Below, piece by piece: positions 26,203 to 34,543 of a stretch of 64,000 bases of DNA. The stretch is from Labilithrix sp. GTDB taxonomy: Bacteria; Myxococcota_A; Polyangia; Polyangiales; Polyangiaceae. Below the pieces are notes generated by a model. It was not told where the DNA came from. It worked only from the letters and a program-made list of their open reading frames with translations, and ran no database searches. The stretch is from positions 1-64,000 of the forward strand of contig JAHBWE010000034.1 of assembly GCA_019637155.1 (NCBI GenBank), written 5' to 3'. The position numbers and the translations under genes are program-made. Position 1 is the stretch's first letter, and each line of letters opens with the position of its first letter.

Positions 26203-28485
26203 ATGGGACGCCTCGCCGAGCGCACGTCCGTCCGTCTCGCGCTCTTCGCGCTCCTCGCGCTCGTCGTCGTGTGGCCGATGCTCGCGCACGCGGGCTGGGT
26301 GAACGAGTTCCGCGACGCGCAGGTCCTCACCGTGCACGAGCGCGCCGCCGCGCTCACGGTGAAGACGTACCGACAGCTCCCGCTCTGGGATCCCTGGTAC
26401 TGCGGCGGGCTCTACGGCCTCGGCGCGCCGCAGAGCCGCTTCGCTGCGCCGCCGTTCCTCCTCACGCTGCTCTTCGGCGTCGAGCGCGCGCAGCCCGTCA
26501 TCGTGTGGCTCCTCGCCGTCCTCGGGATGGAGGGCACCTTCCGCTGGCTGCGCCTCCGCGTGACGGACGCGACCGCGGCGCTCCGCATCGCGCCGCTGTT
26601 CGCGCTCTCCGGACACTTCGCCGTCGCGTGGTTCCGCGGCTGGGTGAACTTCTTCGGGTTCGAGCTCGTCCCGTTCGTGCTCTACGGCATCACCGTCGCC
26701 GCGCGCGGACGCACGCACGGGATCGCCGTCGCCGCGATCGCCTTCGCGACCATCCTCGGCTTCGGCGGCACCTTCGCCGCTCCCCTCATCGCCGTCGCCG
26801 CCGCGGCCGAGAGCGCGCGCGTCCTCCTCGAGCTCCCGCCCGCGCGTCGCGGCCGCGCGATCGCGATGCTCTTCGCGCTCGCGTCCTTCATGCTCACCGC
26901 CGCGGCGGTGCGTCTCCTCCCGATCGCGGAGGTCCTCGCCGCGCAGCCGCGCATCATGGCCGGTACGCCCGGCCACTCGCCGCTCGCGATCCTCTTCTTC
27001 CTCGTGCGATCGCTCGAGGTGAAGGACGGCGACGTCGAGGACCTCGGTATGTTCTACGTCGGCGGCGCGTTCCTCGCGCTCATCGCGCTCGGCGGCTCCG
27101 AGCGCAAGTCGATCCGCCCGCTCGTCGTCGTCATCCTCTTCATGTGGCTCTCCGCCGGCTACGCGCGGAAGCCCGCCCTCTTCGCGCTCCTCCGCGAGCT
27201 CCCGATCTTCTCCGCGCTCCGCTACCCCGAGCGCTTCCTCTGGCTCGGGATCCTCTTCGCGTGCGAGCCGGCCGCGCACGCGCTCGCGAAGGTGCCGCGC
27301 CTCGGCGAAGGAAAGAGCTGGCGGCGCGGCGCGAACGCGCTGCTCACGCTCGCGGTGCTCGCGAGCCTCGGCGCCGAGGTCAAGGCGTTCTACGCGGTCG
27401 ACTCCGCGCGGAACCTCGGCGTCGCCACGCCGGACCGCTCGCGACCGTTCCGCCAGTCGCGCGGCAACCGCTGGCTCGCCTCGCACTACGAGAGCGCGGG
27501 CCTCGGCTCGCTCTCGTGCTGGGAGACGCACCCCGTCACGATGTCGCCTTTGCTTCGCGGCGACCTCGCGCAAGAGGAGTACCTCGCGCCGCCGGCGCGC
27601 GGCGCCGCGCGTCGCGTGTCGTGGTCGCCGAACGAGATCGTCGTCCACGTCTCGCTCGCGGAGCCGGGCCGCCTGCTCGTGAACCAGAACTGGCACCCGG
27701 GCTGGACCTCGTCGATCGGCAACGTCGTGTCGCAGGAGGGCCTCCTCGCGGTCGACCTCCCCGCCGGCGACGCGGACGTGAAGATCGCGTTCCGTCCACG
27801 CTCCGCGCTCGCGGGCGGCGCCGTCACGCTCGTCGCGCTCGTGTCGCTCGGCCTCCTCGCGCTCGGGGCGCGCCGAGGTCGTCCCGCGTTCCGGCGCGGC
27901 GCGGTGCTCGGGAGCTCGCTCCTCGTGCTGCTCCCGTGGGCCACGCTCGCCGCGTTCGTCGCGACGTGGCCCTCGCCGCGGTTCCCGCCTCCGCCGCTCA
28001 AGAACCCGAACGGTGAGCCGGCGATCGTGAGCGCGCCGCCGGCGGACGTCCCGCACCTCGGCGCGCAGCTCGACGTCCCGCTCGTGGTCGACGCGGCGCG
28101 CACGACGGGCCCCGATCCGCTCGGGAACGTCTTCATCGATCTATGGATCCGCCGCACCGGCGCCCTCGCGCGGACGACGGCGATGTACGTCCATTTCAAG
28201 CGGCGCGAAGGACAGGAGCCGCCGGACAAGGAGCGCTCGCGCGAGTACCTCAACGGCGATCATCAGGTCGTCGGCGGCAGCTTCTACCTCTCGGACGCAC
28301 CCGAGAACGCGGTCGTCCATGACTCGTTCGGCATGTTCGTCGGCAAGTCCGCGCCGGGGACGTGGGACGTCTGGCTCGGCTTCGGCCACGTCTCGGGGCG
28401 CCGCCGCCACGCGAAGTTCGTCGAGGCGGCCCAGGCCGAGGTGCGCGATGACATGATCCGCATCGGGACCTTCGTCGTCCCGTGA
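26203..28485 (+). CDS. YfhO-like large membrane protein (GT-C type)
   Basis: 760 residues. About ten to twelve membrane segments with loops such as LPLWDPWYCGGLYGLGAP and ALRYPERFLWLGILF, the pattern of YfhO/GT-C glycosyltransferase-like proteins, which use polyprenyl-linked sugars outside the membrane. A periplasmic beta domain (about 470-530: LLVNQNWHPGWTSSIGN) resembles the YfhO C-terminal region, and after two further membrane segments a second soluble domain of about 150 residues ends the protein (GTWDVWLGFGHVSGRRRHA). The stop overlaps the next ATG (TGATG). Probably a glycosylation enzyme working with the TMTC-like protein; substrate unknown. Confidence 0.7.
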   Translation: MGRLAERTSVRLALFALLALVVVWPMLAHAGWVNEFRDAQVLTVHERAAALTVKTYRQLPLWDPWYCGGLYGLGAPQSRFAAPPFLLTLLFGVERAQPVIVWLLAVLGMEGTFRWLRLRVTDATAALRIAPLFALSGHFAVAWFRGWVNFFGFELVPFVLYGITVAARGRTHGIAVAAIAFATILGFGGTFAAPLIAVAAAAESARVLLELPPARRGRAIAMLFALASFMLTAAAVRLLPIAEVLAAQPRIMAGTPGHSPLAILFFLVRSLEVKDGDVEDLGMFYVGGAFLALIALGGSERKSIRPLVVVILFMWLSAGYARKPALFALLRELPIFSALRYPERFLWLGILFACEPAAHALAKVPRLGEGKSWRRGANALLTLAVLASLGAEVKAFYAVDSARNLGVATPDRSRPFRQSRGNRWLASHYESAGLGSLSCWETHPVTMSPLLRGDLAQEEYLAPPARGAARRVSWSPNEIVVHVSLAEPGRLLVNQNWHPGWTSSIGNVVSQEGLLAVDLPAGDADVKIAFRPRSALAGGAVTLVALVSLGLLALGARRGRPAFRRGAVLGSSLLVLLPWATLAAFVATWPSPRFPPPPLKNPNGEPAIVSAPPADVPHLGAQLDVPLVVDAARTTGPDPLGNVFIDLWIRRTGALARTTAMYVHFKRREGQEPPDKERSREYLNGDHQVVGGSFYLSDAPENAVVHDSFGMFVGKSAPGTWDVWLGFGHVSGRRRHAKFVEAAQAEVRDDMIRIGTFVVP

Positions 28486-29183
28486 TGCGCCGCGCGCTCG
28501 CCTTCCTCATGCTCGTCGCCGCGTGCTCGCGGCCGCCGCCACCGTCCACGCGCACGGACGCCGGCGTCCCGCAGGTGGATCCGCCCGGCTATTACATGGG
28601 CCGTCGCATGGCCGAGCCGATGAGCTGGCACGGCGCGGACTGGCTCGATCGCCCGAACCGCGACGAGGTGCAGCGACCGGAGCACGTGCTCGACGTCCTC
28701 CGCGTACGCGAAGGCCAGACGGTGGCCGACGTCGGCTGCGGCTCCGGTTACTTCACGGTGCACCTCGCGAAGCGTGTCGGTGCACGCGGCCGCGTCTACG
28801 CGACCGATCTGCAACAAGAGATGCTCGACCTCCTCGCGAAGAAGGTCGCCGCCGCGAGCCTCGGCAACGTCACGCCGATCCGCGCCACCGCCGACGACGC
28901 GAAGCTCCCTCCGCGCGCGCTCGATCTCATCCTCCTCGTCGACGTCTACCACGAGCTCCCGAACCCACCCGCGACGCTCGCCCAGTTCAAGAGCGCCCTC
29001 GCGCCGGGCGGCGTCCTCGCGCTCGTCGAATACCGCGCCGAAGACCCCAAAGTGGCGATCAAGCCGGAGCACAAGACGACGCTCGAGCAGCTCCGCCGCG
29101 AGCTCGCCGCCAACCACTGGACCTTCCTCGCGAGCGACGAGTCGCTCCCCGAGCAACGCATCGTCACGTTTCGACCCGAGTAA
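28485..29183 (+). CDS. Class I SAM methyltransferase with lipoprotein signal
   Basis: 232 residues from the ATG in the TGATG overlap. The N terminus MRRALAFLMLVAACSRP is a good lipoprotein signal with Cys about 14-15. The rest is a complete class I methyltransferase: VADVGCGSGYFTVHLAK (SAM loop), YATDLQ, ADDAKLPPRALDLILLVDVYHE, LAPGGVLALVEY. A SAM enzyme behind a lipobox is puzzling because SAM is cytoplasmic; either the signal anchors it with the domain inside, or it is retained, or SAM is available outside. Similar lipoprotein methyltransferases do occur in Gram-negative genomes. Last gene of the operon starting at 21746. Confidence 0.85.
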   Translation: MRRALAFLMLVAACSRPPPPSTRTDAGVPQVDPPGYYMGRRMAEPMSWHGADWLDRPNRDEVQRPEHVLDVLRVREGQTVADVGCGSGYFTVHLAKRVGARGRVYATDLQQEMLDLLAKKVAAASLGNVTPIRATADDAKLPPRALDLILLVDVYHELPNPPATLAQFKSALAPGGVLALVEYRAEDPKVAIKPEHKTTLEQLRRELAANHWTFLASDESLPEQRIVTFRPE

Positions 29184-29188
29184 CACCC

Positions 29189-30982
29189 TCAGCAGACGCG
29201 AGGCGCTGAAGCGCGCGCCGGGACGACGGCCGGCTCGTCCTCCTCCGCGACACGGAAGAGGACGCGGAAGGTGGTGCCGCGATCGGGCTCCGACGAGAAC
29301 GAGATCTCGCCGCCGAGCTCGGCGACGAGGCGCTGCGTGACGGCGAGGCCGAGGCCGGTGCCGCGCCCGGGCGGCTTCGTCGTGAAGAACGGATGGAAGA
29401 TGCGCTCGGCGTCGGGCGCGGAGACGCCGACGCCGTTGTCCCCCACCTCGAGCATCACGCCCGTGGAGACGCCGCGGCGAACACGGAGCGTGAGCTCGTT
29501 GTCGGCGGCGTCGCGATGGCGCATCGCCTCGAGCGCGTTGAGCACGAGGTTGAGGACGATCTGCGCGATGCGCGGGACGGAGCCGCGCACGAGCGGCACG
29601 GCGTCGAGGTGAACGGAGAGCTTCGCCGTGCGCGCGATCTCGACCCGCGCGAGCGCGAGCGTCGACTCCACCGCGGCGGCGAGATCGGCCGTCGCCGCGG
29701 GCGCGGGGTCCTCCCGCGCGAGGAGGAGGAGCTCGCGGACGATGAAGCCGATCCGCGCCGCGCCCTCGAGCGCGATCTGGAGCGCGGTCCGCGCGGTGTC
29801 GGCGCGTCCGGCGTCGACCGGTCCCTCCGCGCCGAGCTGCTTCTTCGCGATCTCGATGTTGTTGAGGAGGTACGCGAGCGGGTTGTTCACCTCGTGCGCG
29901 ACGCCGGCGGCGAGGAGGCCCACCGCCGCGAGGCGATCCGCGGTCGCGAGCTGCCGCTGGAGGCGATCGTGCTCGCCGAGGTCGCGGCCGACGACGAGGC
30001 GCGCGGGGACGCCGTCGAACGCGATCCCCTGCGTCGCGGAGACCTCGACGCGGACGGGGCTCCCGTCCCGCGCCATGAGCCACGCCTCCGTGCGCTCTTC
30101 CTCCGTCACGCCGGTCTCGAGCGGCCGCCGCAGCCGCGCGGCGAAGAGCGCGCGCGAGCGCGGGTCGATCGAGTCGACGAGCGGACGGCCGACGAGCTCC
30201 TCCGCGCGCGCGAAGCCGAGCGCGCGCGCGAAGGCGCGGTTCGCGAAGACGATGCGGCCCTGGACGTGGATGACGACGAGGGCAGGGAGCCGCTCGAGCA
30301 CGTTGCGGAGCTCGTCACGCGCGCGCTCCGACGCGTGGAGCCCGGCGTCGAGCCAGCGCCGCTGGTCCTCGAGCGCGTCGGCGCGCTCGCCGATGCGCGT
30401 GAGCGCGGAGAGCGCTTGAAAGCCGGCGCTGAACACGGAGGGGCTGCGCGGCAGGACGAGCTCGACGTCGAGCGTGCGTCCGTCGATGCGCGAAGCGACC
30501 AGCGTCGACGCGGGCAGATCGAGGATGATCGGCAACGCGACCATCGCGCCGGAGGCGACGTGGAGGAAGGCCTCGCACGCCTCGTACGACGGCGGGATCG
30601 TGCCGTGGATGAAGAGCCGATCGCCCGCCTCGAAGCGATGGTACGCGCGGAGGTGCGGGAAGCTCGCGCGCGCGAACCACCGCTCGGAGATGTCGTAGAA
30701 CATCCGGACCGAGATCACGGTCCGCGCGAGGCGACGGAGCGGCGCGTACGAAGGGACGCCGCCCATCGCCGCGCCGATCGCGCGGAGCCGCGCCGGATCG
30801 TGCTCCACGGAGGCGGACACCGCCTCGTTCAGACGCACGAACGCGGACCACGGGATCTGGTGCGCGTCGCCCGTGAGCGCGTCGCGATCGATCCCCGCCG
30901 CCGCGAGCATCGGATCCGGATCGAGCCCGACCGCCTCGACGGCCTCGAGCAACATCCGGATCGGCCGCGCGCTGAGGAGCAT
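29189..30982 (-). CDS. PAS histidine kinase with N-terminal AraC-type sensor domain
   Basis: 597 residues without membrane segments. Residues 1 to about 190 resemble the ligand-binding half of AraC-type regulators of the arabinose-binding-like group (LLEAVEAVGLDPDPMLAAAG, PHLRAYHRFEAGDRLFIH). A PAS domain follows (about 225-335: RIVFANRAFARALGF, RDGSPVRVEVSATQG). The kinase core has the H-box AAGVAHEVNNPLAYLL, N-box LNLVLNALEAM, G1 VGDNGVGV, F-box FFTTKPPGRG and G2 GTGLGLAV. It should be a cytoplasmic sensor kinase. No response regulator lies nearby. It converges with the methyltransferase (5 bp between stops). Confidence 0.9.
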   Translation of the reverse strand: MLLSARPIRMLLEAVEAVGLDPDPMLAAAGIDRDALTGDAHQIPWSAFVRLNEAVSASVEHDPARLRAIGAAMGGVPSYAPLRRLARTVISVRMFYDISERWFARASFPHLRAYHRFEAGDRLFIHGTIPPSYEACEAFLHVASGAMVALPIILDLPASTLVASRIDGRTLDVELVLPRSPSVFSAGFQALSALTRIGERADALEDQRRWLDAGLHASERARDELRNVLERLPALVVIHVQGRIVFANRAFARALGFARAEELVGRPLVDSIDPRSRALFAARLRRPLETGVTEEERTEAWLMARDGSPVRVEVSATQGIAFDGVPARLVVGRDLGEHDRLQRQLATADRLAAVGLLAAGVAHEVNNPLAYLLNNIEIAKKQLGAEGPVDAGRADTARTALQIALEGAARIGFIVRELLLLAREDPAPAATADLAAAVESTLALARVEIARTAKLSVHLDAVPLVRGSVPRIAQIVLNLVLNALEAMRHRDAADNELTLRVRRGVSTGVMLEVGDNGVGVSAPDAERIFHPFFTTKPPGRGTGLGLAVTQRLVAELGGEISFSSEPDRGTTFRVLFRVAEEDEPAVVPARASAPRVC

Positions 30983-31055
30983 GAACGCCCGCTCGTGGTA
31001 ACACGGTCACGGCAGGGGACTTCGCGAATTCCGACCGATGCCGTACGCTCGAAGG

Positions 31056-31388
31056 GTGAAGCTTCGAGCAGCGATCTGCGCCTTGGGGCTCGGCCTCGCC
31101 GTCGCGAGCCCCGCGAGCGCCGTGTCGTCGCTGCAGACCTCACCGGTCACCGTCTACGCCGCGAAATGGTGCAGCGCCTGCAAGGCGCTCGAGCGCGGGC
31201 TCGAGGGCCGGAAGATCGCGTTCGACCGCGTCGACGTCGACGAGAGTCCCGCCGCGTTCGAGCGCGCTCGCGCGGCCGCGGGCGCCGGCGGCGCGATCCC
31301 GCTCACGTCCGTCGCCCGCGCAGAGGGGACGGTGTGGATCGTCGGCGCCGACGTCGACGCGGTGGACCGCGCCCAGCGCGGCGAGTGA
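31056..31388 (+). CDS. Exported glutaredoxin-like protein
   Basis: 110 residues from GTG 31056, which gives a compact signal peptide (VKLRAAICALGLGLAVASPASA); an ATG at 31038 adds six residues. The mature part is a small thioredoxin fold with the redox pair in AAKWCSACKALE, FDRVDVDESP and IPLTSV (cis-Pro). It therefore looks like a periplasmic glutaredoxin-type oxidoreductase with a CxxC motif. Divergent from the histidine kinase. The following gene, starting 8 nt after its stop, is a remnant. Confidence 0.8.
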   Translation: MKLRAAICALGLGLAVASPASAVSSLQTSPVTVYAAKWCSACKALERGLEGRKIAFDRVDVDESPAAFERARAAAGAGGAIPLTSVARAEGTVWIVGADVDAVDRAQRGE

Positions 31389-31395
31389 GCGCGCG

Positions 31396-31683
31396 GTGAA
31401 CCGACGCGACGCGCTCCGCTGGCTCGGCGCCGTCCCGCTCGCGCTCGGGTGCTCGCGCCCTCGCTCCGAGCCCGCCCCGGCCGCGACGCGCATGCCCGTC
31501 GTGTTCGCCGCGCACGGCGCGCCGATGTTGCTCGAAGACATTCCCGATCACGGGTTGGTGGATGAACAGCGCATTCACGCGGCGCTCCGTTCAATTCGGC
31601 TGATCAAAAATACATGTCGCAGTCGAGGCGGAGCCGGTCCTTGTTCGGCTTCACGTCCACGGTGGTGGGCGGGCTCGCGGTGA
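31396..31683 (+). pseudogene. Truncated Tat-exported 4,5-DOPA-dioxygenase-like gene
   Basis: The frame begins at GTG 31396 with a good Tat signal (MNRRDALRWLGAVPLALGC) followed by RMPVVFAAHGAPMLLED, which matches the opening strand of the LigB-type 4,5-DOPA dioxygenase extradiol family (MPxLFxxHGSPM, with a metal-ligand His). After LLED (about 31545) the match stops and the reading frame continues only as an unrelated tail overlapping the end of the convergent lipoprotein gene. A complete member would need about 230 more residues. I infer loss of the 3' part by deletion or rearrangement. Confidence 0.6.
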
Positions 31684-32722
31684 AGACTTTTCCGGTCTTG
31701 TATTCGAGAGTCTGCATATGCGCCTTCGCGGTGTCGGCGGAGTCGTAAATGCCATAGAGCCACTGCGCCGGTGTGCTCTCTCCGTAGGCCGTCCGGAGCG
31801 TATGGGTCTTGTCCGTCGACATCGACTCCGGCGGCTGGTTCTCGGGAATACCGATCACGAAGGCGCTCCCCACTTTGTCGGCGCCACCGACGAATGCGCC
31901 GTGGGCGTCCACCCGCGCGAGCGTCCGCAGCTCCGGCGGACGAAACGGCCGCGCCTTCGCCTTCTGCTTGCAGAGGTCGTCGCGATCGTCGACCGCGCGG
32001 TGCACGAGGAGGAACGCGGCGCCGCCGTCGGCCAGCGTGTACCAGCCCGTCCCGCCCAGCGCCTCGTCGTGACGACGGACCCCGCCCTCGGGCGGGAGGT
32101 CCGACTCGACGTCGAACGACGCGACGACGCGGCTCGTCACCAGGACGTCGCGCAGGCGCCGCCGCCCCCGCTCCGGGCCCATGAGCGGGTTCGGCGCGTC
32201 GCCGACGCGGACCTTGAGCTCCGTCAGCGGCGCGGCGATCGGGACCCGCGACGCCCACTCGATGACGGCCTCCGGAGCGCCGAGCGGGATCGGCTCCCCG
32301 ATCGGCGCGAGATCGCCGCCCGCGCAACCCGGCGTCGCGAAGGCGAGCGTCGCGTCGAGCCCGCCGTTCGTGTTTCGCACGAGGAGCGTGAGCGCGAAGA
32401 CCGGCCCGTGCTCCGCGTTCGTGTGCGTCGCGACGATCGAGCGGACGAAGCCGCGCTCGTGCAGCGCCGGGAACCAGCGCGGAAACTGGGAGTGATGGGT
32501 CTGCAGCGCGCCTTGCTCCGGCTGATTCAGGCTGCTCGTCATGCTCGCGATCAGCTCGTCGGCGCCGGGATCGCGCTTGCGGCACGGAGGCGTCGTCTTC
32601 GCCGGCGCCGGCGCCGGCGACGGCGCGACGGCCGGGCACGTCGCTGTCGCGGCGGGCGGAGCAGGAGGTGGGGCCGAGGTGCAGGCGGAGAGGGTCGCGA
32701 CGGCGGCGACGGCGCGGCGCAT
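31604..32722 (-). CDS. Lipoprotein of unknown function
   Basis: 372 residues with a lipoprotein signal (MRRAVAAVATLSAC, Cys14) and a Pro/Ala linker. The mature part is soluble with mixed strands and helices (FVRSIVATHTNAEHGPVFAL, GGTGWYTLADGGAAFLLVHR) and a C-terminal CDMYF. No known motif seen. It follows the 32724-33485 gene with a 1-nt gap and is likely co-transcribed. Its 3' end abuts the truncated dioxygenase remnant. Confidence 0.75.
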   Translation of the reverse strand: MRRAVAAVATLSACTSAPPPAPPAATATCPAVAPSPAPAPAKTTPPCRKRDPGADELIASMTSSLNQPEQGALQTHHSQFPRWFPALHERGFVRSIVATHTNAEHGPVFALTLLVRNTNGGLDATLAFATPGCAGGDLAPIGEPIPLGAPEAVIEWASRVPIAAPLTELKVRVGDAPNPLMGPERGRRRLRDVLVTSRVVASFDVESDLPPEGGVRRHDEALGGTGWYTLADGGAAFLLVHRAVDDRDDLCKQKAKARPFRPPELRTLARVDAHGAFVGGADKVGSAFVIGIPENQPPESMSTDKTHTLRTAYGESTPAQWLYGIYDSADTAKAHMQTLEYKTGKVFTASPPTTVDVKPNKDRLRLDCDMYF

Positions 32723-32723
32723 C

Positions 32724-33485
32724 TCAGAACGCGATCGCCGGATCCGTGATGCGGGCGCTGCCGCGGTAGTGCTTGCGGATGAAGAGGAAGCCGCCCTTCC
32801 CGTCGAAGCTGATCTGCGACGGCGCGCGGCCGAGCGGCGTGGAGAGGCCGAACACCATCGTGATGTGGACGTGATCGACGAACGTCGGGTTCTTGCTGAA
32901 CGAGAACCCGGTCGAGAGGACCTCGCGCTCCTTCTCGTCGACCCACGCCGTGCCCTTGAACGCGTCCTCGGCGGGGACCTTCGGGGTGAACGCGATGAGG
33001 ACGCGCGACGGGTTCGCGGCGTCGCGCTCGACGAGCGAGAACGTGTAGCGCGCCTGCTCGCTCGGGAGGAACGGCAGCTTCAGGTCGTTCGCCTTCTTGT
33101 CGCCCTTCGACACCCTGTGCTTCGCGCGACGCTCGTCCGCCTTCGCTTGCGCCTCCGCGGTCTTGTCCTTCCCGTCCTCGACGTACCGCATCACCTTCAC
33201 GATGCGCTCGCGCGGCGTGCTGGTCGGCGTCGAGCGCATCGTGATCTCCTTCACCTCGGACGCGTGGCCGTCGCCGTCGAGCGCCTCCATGCGGCCGGTG
33301 AACGTGAAGGCGCCGCGGCGCTTCATCTCCTCGAGGCTGCTCGCGTGCTTGGCGAGCCCGGTGAGGAGCGCCTCGGGGACGGAGGCTTGCGCGGCGGTGG
33401 GGGCCGGCGTCTCGTCGGCGTGCGCGAGCGCGGGGACGGCGAGGGCGGTGGAGAGCGCGAGCAAGAGGACGAAACGTGAAGCCAT
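32724..33485 (-). CDS. Secreted protein, possible outer-membrane-lipoprotein-sorting fold
   Basis: 253 residues with a classical signal peptide (cleavage after ALAHA, about residue 22). The mature protein alternates beta strands with charged loops (GAFTFTGRMEALDGDG, ARYTFSLVERDAANPSRVLIAF, GTAWVDEKEREVLSTGFSFS, GLSTPLGRAPSQISFDGKGG). This order, with a long lysine-rich central loop, resembles LolA/RseB-like half-barrel proteins found near lipoproteins, but no diagnostic residue can be named. First gene of a two-gene unit with the lipoprotein at 31604; divergent from an AraC regulator. Confidence 0.7.
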   Translation of the reverse strand: MASRFVLLLALSTALAVPALAHADETPAPTAAQASVPEALLTGLAKHASSLEEMKRRGAFTFTGRMEALDGDGHASEVKEITMRSTPTSTPRERIVKVMRYVEDGKDKTAEAQAKADERRAKHRVSKGDKKANDLKLPFLPSEQARYTFSLVERDAANPSRVLIAFTPKVPAEDAFKGTAWVDEKEREVLSTGFSFSKNPTFVDHVHITMVFGLSTPLGRAPSQISFDGKGGFLFIRKHYRGSARITDPAIAF

Positions 33486-33649
33486 CCCTCAAGTTTGCTC
33501 CGCGGCGGAGCGGCGCGCCAGCGTGGCGAGAGTGCGCATCGGGACACGTCACGGCGTCGCAGCGCATCATCCATGCCGTCTCTTTTGCGCCCTCGCACGT
33601 CCGCGCACCTGCGCGGTCGACATGCCGGACCTATGGTTCCGACCACGTC

Positions 33650-34495
33650 ATGGGGAAGACGTCCGACAGCATGATGGTGCGCGCCGCCCCGACGAGCGGC
33701 GTTCGTCTCAAGACGGCACGCGACGAGCGCTCCGGCGGCCTCGCTATCACGCGCCACGCCGCGCCCCCCGATCTCGCGGAGATCATCGATCACGTCGCGA
33801 TCGTTCGCTGGGACCTCGATCGCAGCGCGCCGATCGATCGCGAGGTCCTGCCCGCGCCCTGCGTCGACGTGCTCTTCGGCGATCATCGCGCGGGCGTGCA
33901 CGGACCGATCAACGATCGCGCGGTCGTGCGGCTCACCCGCCGCGGCGCCGCCGTCGGCGTCACGTTCCGGCCCGCGGGCTTCCGCGCGCTCCTCCGTCCG
34001 GGCCTCGAGCCGAGCGCGCTCGTCGATCGCCCGCTCTCGCACGCCGACGCGTTCGCGGCCTCGAGCGAGGTGAAGGCGCTCTCGCTCGCTCTCGACGAAG
34101 AGAAGGAGAACGAGAGCGACGAGGCGAAGCTCGACCTCGTGCATCGCTTCCTGCGCGCGCATCACCCGGGCCTCGACGAAGAGGACGCCGAGGTGAACGC
34201 GCTCGTGGACGTCGCGCGCTTCGACCTCACGCTCACGCGCGTCGCGCCGCTCGCGGAGCACGCCGGCCGTCCCGTGCGCGCGCTCGAGCGCCTGCTTCGC
34301 TCGCGCGTCGGCGTCTCGGCGAAGTGGATCATCCGGCGCTTCCGCGTCGCCGAGGCCGCCGATCGTATCGCGAGGGGTCTCTGCATCGACCTCGACGCGC
34401 TCGCCTTCCTCCTCGGCTACGAGCGCGACGACCTCGTCCACGACTTCCGCGCGCAGACCGGCCGCTCCCCCGCTCAGTTCCTACGCTCGGCTTGA
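33650..34495 (+). CDS. AraC family transcriptional regulator
   Basis: 281 residues from ATG 33650 (MGKTSDSMMVRAAP); the frame is open back to 33476 but that stretch is Arg/Ser-rich and overlaps the divergent gene's start. The N-terminal half is a cupin-like sensor domain (PCVDVLFGDHRAGVHGP, GVTFRPAGFRALLRP). The C-terminal 90 residues are two helix-turn-helix units (RALERLLRSRVGVSAKWIIR, LAFLLGYERDDLVHDFRAQTG, RSPAQFLRS). It probably controls the divergent pair 33485-31604 or itself; 164 bp lie between the starts. Confidence 0.85.
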   Translation: MGKTSDSMMVRAAPTSGVRLKTARDERSGGLAITRHAAPPDLAEIIDHVAIVRWDLDRSAPIDREVLPAPCVDVLFGDHRAGVHGPINDRAVVRLTRRGAAVGVTFRPAGFRALLRPGLEPSALVDRPLSHADAFAASSEVKALSLALDEEKENESDEAKLDLVHRFLRAHHPGLDEEDAEVNALVDVARFDLTLTRVAPLAEHAGRPVRALERLLRSRVGVSAKWIIRRFRVAEAADRIARGLCIDLDALAFLLGYERDDLVHDFRAQTGRSPAQFLRSA

Positions 34496-34543
34496 CGCAC
34501 CGAGAGCGCGCCGACGATCGCGATCAGCTCGCCCATGCTGCGG

